NCBI GenBank assembly: GCA_051294375.1
Contig: CM119270.1
Location: 14,978,046-15,042,045 of the forward strand
Direction: 5' to 3'
Length of the DNA stretch: 64,000 nucleotides
Origin: Paraspadella gotoi
Lineage: Eukaryota > Chaetognatha
This document shows, one piece after another, positions 40,694 to 52,556 of the stretch (position 1 is its first letter; each line of letters starts with the position of its first letter). A program made the translations under genes and the position numbers. The notes under the pieces were generated by a model. That model had not been told where the DNA came from and did no database searches. It was given only the letters and a program-made list of their open reading frames with translations.

Positions 40694-43423
40694 CTATAAA
40701 GTGGCACCATGATTTGTCGGAGAAAGAGAAGACCTTTGATTGTGCCAGACGTTTGCAGCCTGCCCGGGAAAGAAAGAATCCAATAAACAGCCTTCTTAGA
40801 AAACAGATGACTAAGGATATAACTCGGGCTTTTAAAGACAATAGTAAACTTCTAAATTCCGGAGTCGTTAAAGAACGTGTTTTACAAAAACAACTTGGAG
40901 GAAAATAAAAGATCAAGCGCGAAACCTCGCCGAAGCAACAAACCGAAATAATCTCTTTTTTGCCAAATTGTGAATTATTCATTTGGCGAAAACCGGAATA
41001 AGTCAGCCGCATCATCTCACGTCGTAAAACGATTCACATCAGAAGCGGAATCTTCGATCGTTAAACCGGCGACATTCAGCGACTGGCATCACGTGATGCA
41101 GTTCCTACGATGTCAACGTTTGCGGCCACGATACTTCGCTTTTTTTGCATAAAATGACAACCTCGTTCCGCGCGGCGAACCTGGAATAATCACGACTTTT
41201 TCGAACGAGAGAGAAAAAAAAAAAAAACAACGAAAAAATTATGATGGTTCTGACAGAATGACAGGGATTATGACAAAGCGTGACAGAATGAAACAAAAAA
41301 AAAGCACCAAGTCGGAGCCTGTTCATCGCTCAAAAATATAAGCCTTCACAGTGAAAAAAAAGTCCGATGAAAATACGGAGAGCGACGGATGCCAAAGAAC
41401 AGATGCAAAAAACAGATGAGAGCGCGAGACGAACAAAACGTCGGGCGTTATGTTCATCAAGGACAATGCGTTTCGTGGACGCGACAGCGAGTTGGCATCG
41501 AGATTCCATCTGAGGTAAATTAAACTGTCTCGACAAAATGGGCGGAGAATGCGACCCGAGTCGATCGACGTCGTCGCGGATCCCACGAATTCCGTTGGCC
41601 ACAAACGTCGATTCCGATTCGTCGCAAAATTATGTTTCTGGCATCAGTCAAATGGCCTCTTGGCACGCCTGTTTCGTCGTTCGTTGCGACGCGCGTGATC
41701 GTAACAGGAAAGGGTTTCAGTTTTCCTTTTTTTTTCCCTACCTGTTGTTTCCCGTGTTAATCTTAATGGAATGGGAACGTGGATGATTAAAAAAGGAGAG
41801 AGAATGAGAAGGACAGAAAAAATTTCGTGTGAAGACATCAAACTAAAGAGCGAGACTTTGTAGGCCCTTATCTCTGTTTATGAGAGACAACGTTTATATT
41901 TAGAATTAATCTTGTGGACCCTTCAATTCTTTTTATGAGTTCGTTCAGATCTTCCTCATTCTACAAATTTTTCCAGCTATCGAGGATTTTCGTAGGGAAC
42001 TGATCAAAAACCTGCACTCCTTCCTTAAAATCTCTTCTTTTCCTCTTAATCGTCAAACTTTTTTAAAACACACTCTGTTTAAAATAAAACCTGGTCTTGG
42101 AACTGAAATATTTTTCGCCGGTCATAGTACGTCCTGTTTTATTTTCAACTTTTTTTTTCACTAGATTACCAAACCAGAACTATATGTCCCACTTTGTAGA
42201 CCTCCACTTTCGCTCGCGAAAAAAATTATTATTATCCAATTTAACCAACTATTCTATAAAAGAAGATACCATAATCGGTCTCGCAGCGATTTTCGATTAC
42301 ATTTGACGAGATAAATTGAAATCGGATGTCTGCTATATTTTCTTTCTTTTCAATAAACTTAAAGAATACTTTAATCTTTTTCTTTTAAAAAATTTTGAGG
42401 TCATTTCGATGAGATCTCAAATTGTTTTACAAAGCGAATTAATTTTTTTTTTTCTCTTTTGCTAATAAGCAGTTCGGTACATTTGTATCTTTTTTTTCTA
42501 AGTTTCGACAGAGTTTTTTTTACTTGAATCTAATCAAAATTGTCAAGAAGAAAAAGGAAAAAAAAAGTGTTATTTTAACAACTAATTATCTTCCCGCTTA
42601 TTCGTATCAAGTTTTACGTTAATTCCTTTCTTTTTTCTTCTCTCTCTCTATGATATTTATTTCTTTGCTATGTAAACCCTCTTCTTTTTCGCCGTTAATA
42701 GTTTTACATATTTTTTTATTTGTTATCCTTATTCTTTGAGGAATGCGCAATAGTGTTCCCAAGCCATGCTTGAAGGAGTAGATTTGCAGGCCAAGCTCTT
42801 GGCCCAAGTTACGGGCGAAAGTTTGAAGGCGCGAAGCTGAGTTTTTCAGGTGATTCTGAGGGGCCGGCCTCATTAAATGCCAAGGTTCGGTGTTTGAAAA
42901 AGCTTTTCATCCATTTCTGTCTATTTTAGTCAAGGAGAGAATATAAAGAAGAAGGATTAAAGGGGAAAAACGATGAGCAAAAGCCGAGAAAATATTGCGA
43001 TGCATCAGTTTCTGAAATTTGAAATCCACCGTTGAACTTTGCTGAAAATAATATAGCCTGAGACGGTGTAGAGTGAAACTTTCTAGAGACTTCGGTAATT
43101 ATTTATCAACTAAAACGATAAAATTCAAAAAACGAAAAAAGTAAATCGAATTCGTTTTCAATGGATTGATGAATTAAAATTGCTGAAGTGGTTTTATCGT
43201 TGTTTGACAAGGTTTTTTCTCTCGTTTTCGGCGTCGCCTCCGCGTCTCCAAAAACAAAATTTTCTCTTTTCCCTTCTCTTTTCTGTCACTTGCTAGAGCG
43301 ACACTTCTGTCAAGTGTTTGTGTCACTTTTCCCATCGATTTCTTTTTTGGAAAACGGACGAAAAGAGGGGCCGAGAGGTTTCTTACCCCCTCAACTTTTT
43401 GTTCTTCATGCCATTTCGCGCCA
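40694..43423. other. non-coding, no supported gene
   Basis: GC-balanced patches (about 40,730-41,120 and 41,330-41,700) hold frames of 60-95 codons on both strands, with no family features. The remainder is AT-rich. Confidence 0.45.
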
Positions 43424-43500
43424 CGGCTACGCCACTCTTACGCCACGCCACTCTACGCCATTGTCACGCCACCGCCACGCTACGTAAGCCACACCTTACG
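43424..43500. repeat. ACGCCAC-type short tandem repeats
   Basis: Nine or so variants of ACGCCAC in under 80 bases. Confidence 0.7.
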
Positions 43501-43711
43501 CGTACGGCAACTCGCTCACCACAAGCGTTCATTGTTTAATTATTTTTTCATTCTAGTGGTTTCTCCGCCACTTTAGAAATTTATCATATTGCCATGTCGT
43601 GCTATTTGCCACCTCGTAATTTTGCACCCAATTAGCCCCCGCGGTTTTTTTCTTTCTTTTTTTTGCAGTTTATCATTCATGATACAGACGAATTTTGCTT
43701 GCACTATGTAG

Positions 43712-43722
43712 AAGAGAAGAGA

Positions 43723-43770
<48 letters not shown>

Positions 43771-43778
43771 AGAGGAGA
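43712..43778. repeat. (GA)n microsatellite
   Basis: GA dinucleotide run with AAG interruptions. Confidence 0.93.
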
Positions 43779-44378
43779 TTGTAGACGAGATGAGGAGGAT
43801 GGAAAGGAAAGGGGTAAGTCAGAAAGGATGGTGATAGACACGAGAGGCTGGTATTGCAGAAAAGGGCAGGAGAAAAAAAGGCATGAAAGAAGTTGGATGG
43901 GTTTGGGTGTGAAAGGGGCCATCGTGTACCGCGGGTCCCCTTTTCATCGCCTTTCTCCTCACCTCAACGTTTTTCTTATATATAGACGATAGTAGTTCAC
44001 GTGATCTCAGACGTCGTTAAATTCTCGATTTTTTTTTTCAGACTGCCATGATCCAATATTTGTTGACAAAGTAAAAATAATTTGTTGTTTGAAGTCTTAG
44101 AAGATATTGTTAAGTTTCATTTGCCCCTTTGACATCTTTTTATGTTTACCCCATGTTTGGTATTAAGTAATTTATTACTTAATACATTTAAGTGTCTATA
44201 GTTAAATTTTTATTGGTAGGCGTGACTAGCGTAGTTAGACAGAATACAAATTAATAACTGGATAAAGAGTTTCGATTTCCTCCTGATGTAACTTAGATAA
44301 TTCCGTTGAAAGGAACCGAAAAACCTTTGTCTGCGATACTCCATCGTCGTCCCCGGACGACCACAACAAAAAAAACAT

Positions 44379-44452
44379 CCTCTCTCTCGCTCTCTCGTCT
44401 CTCTCTGCGTCTCTCTGCTCTCCTCTCTTCGTCCGTCTCTCTCTCTGCTGCT
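44379..44452. repeat. (TC)n-rich tract
   Basis: CT repeats with CG and TG interruptions. Confidence 0.9.
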
Positions 44453-45618
44453 CCCCAGAAGCTGATATGTCGAAAAACCGGAGGGGCAGTCTCCTTTGAA
44501 TGGGAAAAGAGAGTAGAAAATGAAAGGAGATTCCTCAGAAATGGTGTTCACCTGGATTCGCGGGACGAGCTTTGGCTTTGCTCGAGGCACTCGACGTCGC
44601 GTCGCGTGTAAAAGATTTTAGAGTTCGAGAACCTGATCAGCGCTTCGAACCGATGCTCTCGACGGAAGAGGTTGAGTTGTTAAAAATTATCAAATAATTT
44701 TTGGGCAAACAGAAATGTTTCTTTTCCTTCGATTCTATATTTAGGATCTTTGTCATCTTCGTTGATTTAGGATTTTTTTATTAAAGATATTTATCGAACT
44801 GGTGTTCATGGCTTCAGTTCCTCTCCGTCTGTAGATTGTCATCTTTGTCGCGCATCTCTTTTCTGCTTTCTTTGAAGACGCCTCTTTGTCGCCGGCTTCT
44901 TTTGCCGCCCGAATGCGTAACCTTTTAACTTTGTCGTTTTTCACGTCTTCGTAGTTGCGAGTTACTTAATACTTTCATCGCTGTTTCGTTTTCGATGTTT
45001 TCGTCGTTCTAGTTTCCGTGCGTCTTTTTCATCATCTTGTCGCCATGTGTTCGTGGTCCGTCTGTCGTCTGTTACTCGTCCCTGTTTTCTTCTTCGATTC
45101 GCCTCGTGAGGTCGCGAATTTTTGAGGCAGTTTGCGGTTGTAGGAACTAGGAGGCGCAGGGAGATCTGAGTCGGAAGGCGGTAAGACAACCGATTGAGCT
45201 GTGGCGACGAGAGGATGAAGAGATTGCGAAATGTGCGGGCGGAAGAAGATATGGAGCACGGATTACTTTTCGGTGCCTCACGAAGGAGACAGAATGATTG
45301 CAACTTCCATCTTCTTGGCACTAGGCAATCTCTCGGCCTATTTATTAATTCGTTCCATGCTTGTCTTGGCGTTGGTGGTATTACGCCTACGCGAATTAAA
45401 AGCTTTGTCTGCGATTTAAGCTACTATTTAGGGAAATGAGTTTTCCCGCCACAAATCAATTGAAACGAATAAAACGGTCAGATCCAAATCGAATTTTTAA
45501 CCGCAATTATGTTGCCTTCCGTTGACAATATTTTCTGGAGAAAAACAAAGTTCGTCGACTTGTGATGAGAGGACAGTAATAATATTTATGATTTAGTGAC
45601 GAATCGGTATCTCTCCTG
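44453..45618. other. non-coding, no supported gene
   Basis: A plus-strand frame at 45,231-45,419 has a hydrophobic stretch (IFLALGNLSAYLLIRSMLV), but I can neither assign it nor find partner exons. Confidence 0.4.
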
Positions 45619-45643
45619 NNNNNNNNNNNNNNNNNNNNNNNNN
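45619..45643. other. assembly gap (25 N)
   Basis: Default-size gap just left of a (TC)n tract. Confidence 0.99.
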
Positions 45644-45666
45644 CTTCTACCTCATTTATTCTTTTT

Positions 45667-45790
45667 AAACTCTCCTTTCTCTCTCCCTCTTCCTCTCTCT
45701 CCCTCTTCTCCTCTCTCCTCTCTCTTCTCTCTCTCTCTCTCTCTTCTTCTCTCTCTCCTCCTCTCTGCTCTCTCTCTCCTCTCTCTTCCA
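45667..45790. repeat. (TC)n tract, interrupted
   Basis: About 125 bases of CT repeats. Confidence 0.93.
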
Positions 45791-46221
45791 TTTCGCTATG
45801 GGCAGTGTCTACGATAAACGCCTTTCCTTTTTAAACCATTGTACTTTCAACTTGTAAAAAATTTTACCTAAAACTTTTATGTAGTCATGTTATTCTCGTT
45901 GATTTTCTTGTTATCTGGTCACTTTCTTGATTATTTTTTGAAAATCGGGTTTACTGGAAATACTATTCTCTCTATCATTAAGCACAACGCGCTCTGTTCT
46001 TATTTCAATACTTCAAGAATTTCGCTTCATTGACAACAAAAGTTCCTCTCAGAGGTTTCTTGAAACTAATGAGCATTGAAAAATCTATTTCAACTAGAAC
46101 GAGTTACAAATCTACGTAAACTATTGGTTTTAAAGAAAATGGCATTAAAAGTTTTTTAAGTTTTTGCGACGAGAAGAAATGGAGTTATCTATTTTTTTTA
46201 TTATATTATTTACATTTTTCT

Positions 46222-46590
46222 TTCTCTCTCTCTCTCTCTCTCTCTCTTCTTTCTTTCTTTCTTTTCTTCTTTCTTTCTTTCTTCTTTCTTCTTCTTCTTC
46301 TTTCTATCTTTCTCTCTTTTTCTTTCTTTTTCCTCTTCTTTCTCTCTTTCTCTCCTTCCTTTCTTTCTCTCTCTATCTTCTTTTTCCTCTTTTCCCTCTT
46401 TTTCTCTCCTCACTCTCTTTTTCTACCCACTGTAGTGAAAGTTACGGGACCATGTTGTGCAACGGACTTTAAACTGCCTCGCGGCCATCGTCTTCCACAA
46501 CTATCTCTTTCGCTCTCTCTTTTGGTTTCTCTCTTTCTTTCTCTCTTTCTTTCGCTCTCTCTTTCTTCTCTCTTTCTTTCTCTTTTTTTT
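46222..46590. repeat. (TC)n, (TTTC)n and (CTTT)n pyrimidine tracts
   Basis: Pyrimidine blocks at about 46,222-46,423 and 46,505-46,590 around about 80 bases of unique DNA. Confidence 0.9.
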
Positions 46591-46751
46591 TTTGCTTTCT
46601 TTCATTCCTATATCGCCCACATGTTCTTTCTGAAGAAAGAAACTCGCATCGTGCACCTTTTTTCGATCATATTTTTTTTCTCTCGGTACGTTTTAATGCC
46701 GGTCATATTTAAGAATTTTAATAATATTTATAGAACCATTTATTGAGATGG

Positions 46752-47110
46752 CAATGTCTGTTTCGATGGATATCGTCCGAGTGGAAATGAAGTATTAAAT
46801 GGAAAAAAAAATAATTATTTCATTATTTGAGACCCAAAATTACCTCATAGAGTGGATGGGGAGAATTGACCTTAAATTTTGTATTGGTGAGGGAAAGTGT
46901 GTGATTTAAGCTGAAATCAAGTTTGAATGGAATCGGCTTGAGTGGAATGAGTTTAAATGGAAAAAAACCAAAAAACCTGTTTCACTAATTGATTTATGCT
47001 TCTTTTTTATTTATATTAAAGTAGATGCCAAGAAGATCCTATTAATTAATTCAAAAAATTAATCAGTTAATATTAATCAATTATCATATAATAATAATTA
47101 TAATCGGTCA
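46752..47110 (-). repeat. dispersed repeat, copy 2 (inverted relative of 36,720-37,095)
   Basis: Reverse complement of copy 1, with the same order of half-units. Examples: GAGTTTAAATGGAAAAA near 46,955, GTGTGTGATTTAAGCTGAAATC near 46,900 in shorter matching pieces, and TTTCGATGGATATCG near 46,761. Confidence 0.65.
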
Positions 47111-47577
47111 ATAATCAATCAATTCAACAACAATTTTCGGTATGTAATAATCTTAGTTAATTAATTAATCTCAATTAACTGAATTTAATTATTCTAATTA
47201 ATTAATTAATTAATTTAGTTAATCAATCAAGTCAATCCTTTATCGGCATTATTGTTGTCCGTCGTTGCCCATTCATCGTCGTCTTGCTTTGTCTGGTCAG
47301 GAACGAAAAGCCTAAAAACAAACATTTCGGATCAAATTATTAATTTATTAATTAAATTATGGTTAATTTATATAGTTTGTATTAATTAATTAATTAATTA
47401 CCGCTACATGATCGTGAGCAGATCCGACATTGTTTGCTAAAACTTGTTTCTTTCTTCTTTCCCTTTTCTTTCCTTATTTCCTTTCTTTCTTTCTTCTTCT
47501 TTCTCTTTTCTTTTCTTCTTTATTTCTTTAATTCTATATTGTTGGTATTCTTTTCGTTTCGCTTGTGTTTTTTGGTA

Positions 47578-47752
47578 TTTTAGCGGAAACAAAGTTTAGA
47601 TTTGTACTACAACAATTTTATTTATAGCAAACAGGACATTTGTTCGACTCTTGTCGACGTCTTTTAAAAAAACACTGATGAGTCGAAACATGTCTTTTTC
47701 TATTAAATAAAATCGTTGTTAGTACAAATCTAAATTTTTGTTCGCTAAATTT
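47578..47752. repeat. 175-bp foldback element
   Basis: Left arm 47,578-47,653 and right arm 47,671-47,752 are reverse complements over about 75 bases with scattered differences (shared TTTAGATTTGTACTA, ATTTTATTTA and TCGACTC). The spacer is about 17 bases. The right arm contains CTGATGAGTCGAAAC at 47,675-47,689. No coding capacity; looks like a small foldback or MITE-like element. Confidence 0.7.
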
Positions 47753-48766
47753 CTTTATTTCTTTATTTTTTTCTTCTCTGATTATTTATTCTTTAGTTTA
47801 TGCTCCAAATATTCGGTAACTCGCGATTTTTTTTCTATTTTTGGCTTGCTTAGCAGATTTAGTTAACGTCGACGATTTTTGCGGAATAATTTTCCGCCAC
47901 ACAATCCTGTCCGACACCCGCGAAAAAAAAGATTAAAAAAAATTGTCCTGATGCTTTAAGATAACGCAAAATGATGCCGGTTGGTTTTTAAGATTTAACA
48001 AGAATACATAAAACTAGTCCTCAACTAATAAAACTATAAAACAGAATAAATCTAAAGTCCGAAATGAAAAAAAATAAACTACAATCACAAAAATCACGAA
48101 AATTCAAAGGACATTCTTAAAAAAAAATTTGAGAGAAACGCTATGAAGCTTATTTCTTTATATTACAGATATAATTAGTTTATCATGTGGGGATATTTTG
48201 CATTAGTTTCAGATTAATTTAAAGATGTTCAGTTAGTTTTTAAAAATGCCATGAAATTGAAAAAAAATGCCATTTTCTGCACTAACCATTTTTAAAAAAT
48301 TCATTGCAGACAAACGGTGATACATTAACACAAAAAAAATGCTTCATACCCTACGTAGACGGGAATTGAAGGCAACCCCACAAAGGAAGCCTAAAAAATT
48401 TTTCTTTTTTGACTCTTCACCTTGAAAATTAGTGCCCAAATGAAAATGGACAAAAATGGACAAGATTTTTGAAGATTAAAAAATTGATGAAAAAACTATC
48501 TTTACTGTATCAATTTATATGGAATGGTTTTTATTTACCCCCATTGTCGCCACTCTTTGTGATATAGTCAAAAGTATAAAAAATTTAGCATTCATATGAA
48601 TTAATAAGGAGATTTCACGTTCATTTCTGACAAAAGGCTTTTCGTCAGACACTGCCTATTATTATTCCACCGAGCTCCGCGTCCCGCCGCCTCTTTCCAA
48701 AAAGAAAAGATGAGAAAACAAATACAAAAAAATATGTGATAAAAAAAAAATCGGTGTCGCTCAGTT
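47753..48766. other. non-coding AT-rich DNA
   Basis: No gene recognised. Confidence 0.5.
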
Positions 48767-48947
48767 ATTCTCTCTACTCTCTCTTCTCTTCTCTCTTTCT
48801 CTCTGTCTCTTCTCTCTCTGTCTCACTTTCTCTCACCTTCTCTCTCCTCGCGCGTCGGCCGCGATCCTTTTTTATTTTTCGGGCGCAGAGCGAACGTCAT
48901 TGTTGTCTGAATGCTTTGTTATTTTTTTTAACTCTCTTTATCCTTCT

Positions 48948-49008
<61 letters not shown>

Positions 49009-49035
49009 GCTCTCTCTCCTCTTTCTCTCTCGATC
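48767..49035. repeat. two (TC)n tracts
   Basis: CT repeats at about 48,767-48,850 and 48,945-49,035, with GC-rich unique sequence between. Confidence 0.92.
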
Positions 49036-49130
49036 TCGGGCCAACCCCCATTAACTGAGTCTCCGAGTAGCGATTTCTTGTTTCTCAATCTCTTTTATTT
49101 CTCATCTCAGTTTCGCCTTTCGGACGCGAC

Positions 49131-49320
49131 GATGTCCCACGAAGAAATTGACAATTGCGATCCAAATTCGCCGTTGGGTGCAAAAATACGACGAAAATCA
49201 CGGAAAAAAAAATTACGACGAAAAATGTGGCTAAAATCGGACACAAATTTTGTCAAAGAATTTGAAATTGAAAATTTAAAAATAAATTACAGAATCCAAT
49301 TTAAACAAGCGGTGCTGTAG
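49131..49320 (+). CDS. possible small ORF or first exon, unknown
   Basis: An ATG in a fair context (gacgATGtcc) opens 62 codons, starting MSHEEIDNCDPNSPLG and continuing with a Lys/Arg-rich stretch to a TAG. It follows a pyrimidine-rich leader-like region. I recognise no family, and the second half is AT-rich, so a chance frame is quite possible. Confidence 0.2.
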
Positions 49321-49748
49321 GCTGGAACCCCGTTTTTCTCAGCGAAGATTTGGGATTGTAATCATTTGGGTTGATCTACGCTCGAACTCAGGTATTGTAT
49401 ATTTGTATAACATTGTATAATATATTATATTTTGTCTATCGAGTTCAGCCGTCACTTGGTAAAAACGTATTCAGAAATATAGAAATTTAAGAATAATTTT
49501 TTTGATATTTTATTTTTCAAAAAATTGAATGCGAATTCTTTAAGACTCTCTATTTCGAGTCCGCTGAAGCGAACGACTATTCGAGTGCTTCTCTCACAAT
49601 CACTCAGGAGCTAAAAACGTGAGAAATTTAGAAAGAAGCTCAAGTGATGTTCACTTTTTTCTGTCTGTGAACAAACAGGCGTGAACGATTAGGTTTTAGC
49701 GGAGAAGGAAAAAGGAAAGTGAGAAATGGAGAGAAGGAAAGGAAGGAC

Positions 49749-49830
49749 AGAAGAAGAAGAAGAAGAAGAAGAAGAAGAAGAAGAAGAAGAAGAAGAAGAA
49801 GAAGAAGAAGAAGAAGAAGAAGAAGAAGAA
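49749..49830. repeat. (GAA)n triplet microsatellite
   Basis: About 27 uninterrupted GAA units; reads as poly-Glu on plus. Confidence 0.97.
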
Positions 49831-50013
49831 AAAGAAAGAGTAAAAAAAGGCGGGAAAGGAGAGAAGGTTAAGAGTGAAACGGAAATGTCAATGACGATAA
49901 AATTGAAATTCTTATTAGATATTTAATAAAGACGAAGAAAAAGAAAGACGAGACGGAAAAAAACAAGAAAAATACGGGTATGAACGTGAAGCTGGAAAAA
50001 ACAGTAAAACATG

Positions 50014-50212
50014 AGAAAGGAGAGAGAGAGACGAGAGAGAGGAGAGAGAGAGAGAGGAGAAGAGAGTAGAGAGAAGAGAGAGAGAGAGAAGAGAGAAGCA
50101 GAGGGAGCGGGGCAACACCGGAAGGAGGGCACAAAAAGGCGCGATAGAGTTTAAGGAGAAGTGACGTGACATTTTGCCGCTTGGGCACGACGACGACGAC
50201 GACGACGACGAC
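50014..50212. repeat. (GA)n tract followed by (GAC)n
   Basis: GA repeats at about 50,014-50,100 and a (GAC)n run at about 50,188-50,212. Confidence 0.9.
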
Positions 50213-50639
50213 AGCGAGAAAATAGAACTGCCAGCGAAGAGGGAGAAACGATACCTTTAGTCGAGAGACTCGCACTAAAGCGGAAGAAAGTTAAGAATTG
50301 GAAGAGCGCAAAAAGGTAAGGTAAACTTACTCGATATCGGATTCAGGGAAAGGAAATCAAAACTGAGTGCAATCGTCAGAAGGATGTGGAGAAGTTATGA
50401 AAGAGAGAGAGACAGAGAGACAGAGACGGAATTAGTTCAATTTCTTCTATATTATTATTTTTTCATTTTCAGTTTTATTTTTCAAGGGTTTAACTTAATC
50501 CTTGTTTCAAATATTAATTTTGGATTTTTAGTTTTATTCAAGCATTTTATAAAACCACCCTTAGTTTATGTGTCAACTAAATCCAAATTTTATTATAACA
50601 TTTCACGACTCATTTTTGCCTTAAAAAACTTTTCAAGGA

Positions 50640-50870
50640 ACCACAAAGTCATCTCTTCCCAAAAATATCTCCTCCTCCTCCTCCTCCTCCTCCGCCTCCG
50701 CCTCCGCCAGAGCTCATTATGTTCTCCTCTCCAACGCCCGACCCTCTCGCCCCGACCCCCTGACCTCTTCGACCCCCTTGACCCGCCCAGATATTCGCCA
50801 TCCATTGTCAGCCGCCTTCTCGCCCTTGTGGCGAAGGCCGGTAGACAAGAAGACGGAATCTGCGAAGTCT
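50640..50870. other. (CTC)n/(CCG)-type run with GC-rich flank, unassigned
   Basis: CTCCTC and CCTCCG triplets at about 50,668-50,710 lead into about 150 bases of GC-rich sequence open in more than one frame. It could be exonic, but no frame is recognisable. Confidence 0.3.
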
Positions 50871-50999
50871 CGAGTTCGAGTGCACTAAGATTATTTTTTT
50901 TTTAATGTCAAATCTCTTGAAATCTGGATAGAGGCCTTTGAACTGAGAAAATTACGGACGCATTACAGTAATCGATACAACGGAGTTTATCAATATAAA

Positions 51000-51060
51000 A
51001 AAAAAATATATATATATATAAAATATATATATATATATATAAAATATATATATATATATT
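51000..51060. repeat. (AT)n microsatellite
   Basis: Three TATATA runs separated by AAAA. Confidence 0.95.
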
Positions 51061-51137
51061 GGTTGTACCAATTTCATAACATAAAAATATCAACCTCAAA
51101 AAAAACCCATATCATCTGAAAATAAAACAAACCACAG

Positions 51138-51369
51138 NNNNNNNNNNNNNNNNNNNNNNNNNNNNNNNNNNNNNNNNNNNNNNNNNNNNNNNNNNNNNNN
51201 NNNNNNNNNNNNNNNNNNNNNNNNNNNNNNNNNNNNNNNNNNNNNNNNNNNNNNNNNNNNNNNNNNNNNNNNNNNNNNNNNNNNNNNNNNNNNNNNNNNN
51301 NNNNNNNNNNNNNNNNNNNNNNNNNNNNNNNNNNNNNNNNNNNNNNNNNNNNNNNNNNNNNNNNNNNNN
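51138..51369. other. assembly gap (232 N)
   Basis: Unknown sequence. Confidence 0.99.
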
Positions 51370-51455
51370 TTTAAAACCATCTCCCTTCTCTTTTTCTTTA
51401 ACATCTGAAGAGTTTTCAGATTTCTCTGTTTTTCTGTGCGTGTGTCTCTCTCTCT

Positions 51456-51481
51456 ATACTTTAGCTCTTTTTGTGTCCCCC

Positions 51482-51515
<34 letters not shown>
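51456..51515. repeat. (TC)n tract running into a gap
   Basis: CT repeats that reach the edge of the next gap; the assembly broke inside this repeat. Confidence 0.93.
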
Positions 51516-51723
51516 NNNNNNNNNNNNNNNNNNNNNNNNNNNNNNNNNNNNNNNNNNNNNNNNNNNNNNNNNNNNNNNNNNNNNNNNNNNNNNNNNNNNN
51601 NNNNNNNNNNNNNNNNNNNNNNNNNNNNNNNNNNNNNNNNNNNNNNNNNNNNNNNNNNNNNNNNNNNNNNNNNNNNNNNNNNNNNNNNNNNNNNNNNNNN
51701 NNNNNNNNNNNNNNNNNNNNNNN
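51516..51723. other. assembly gap (208 N)
   Basis: Unknown sequence, starting inside a (TC)n repeat. Confidence 0.99.
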
Positions 51724-52325
51724 TCTCGGCGCCATTTTGCAAATCTCATCGGTTTATCGGGATTTCGTAGTTTTGGGAATCCCTCGATGCAAGAGGCGAG
51801 CAGATTGGTTTTTGTTTAAAGACTCCTCCAGGTCCGATCTTTCTTTTCCCTTTTAATTATTCCATTCTCTTTTTTTTCTCCCGATTTCTCTCGCACCTGC
51901 CTTTTTTTCCTTTTTTCCCCTTTATTTTCCTTTTTCGATTCTTTGTATATTTTTTCATCAATCCAATTTTATTGTTTTTTCCCTCATATTAGATTCATTT
52001 TTGTTAGAATTGTGGCGATCCGTCAATTAAGTCGGAATTCAATATTTTAAAACGGTGATAACCCCTTTTTTAATATCATCTTCCTTCCTTTTCTTTTCTT
52101 TTCTTCTCTTCATCTGCTATTCCTAATCGTCCATCCTTTAAATTTTCTTTCACACCACTTTCCTCTTTTCCCGCTCGCCTTTTTTCTTTTCTTTTTTAAT
52201 CTTTCATTGTTCTTTAAGTCTCTCAAACAAAACCAAAACGATTAAGCGTCGTGCGACCATCTTCACTGCTTGTATGTTTGTTAGTACAATTTTTAAAAAT
52301 AGTCTACGGTGTCTCTTTTGAATAT
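51724..52325. other. non-coding, pyrimidine-rich
   Basis: No gene recognised. Confidence 0.5.
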
Positions 52326-52535
52326 NNNNNNNNNNNNNNNNNNNNNNNNNNNNNNNNNNNNNNNNNNNNNNNNNNNNNNNNNNNNNNNNNNNNNNNNNNN
52401 NNNNNNNNNNNNNNNNNNNNNNNNNNNNNNNNNNNNNNNNNNNNNNNNNNNNNNNNNNNNNNNNNNNNNNNNNNNNNNNNNNNNNNNNNNNNNNNNNNNN
52501 NNNNNNNNNNNNNNNNNNNNNNNNNNNNNNNNNNN
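52326..52535. other. assembly gap (210 N)
   Basis: Unknown sequence, ending inside a (GA)n repeat (52,536-52,556). Confidence 0.99.
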
Positions 52536-52556
52536 GAGAGAGAGAGAGAGAGAGAT

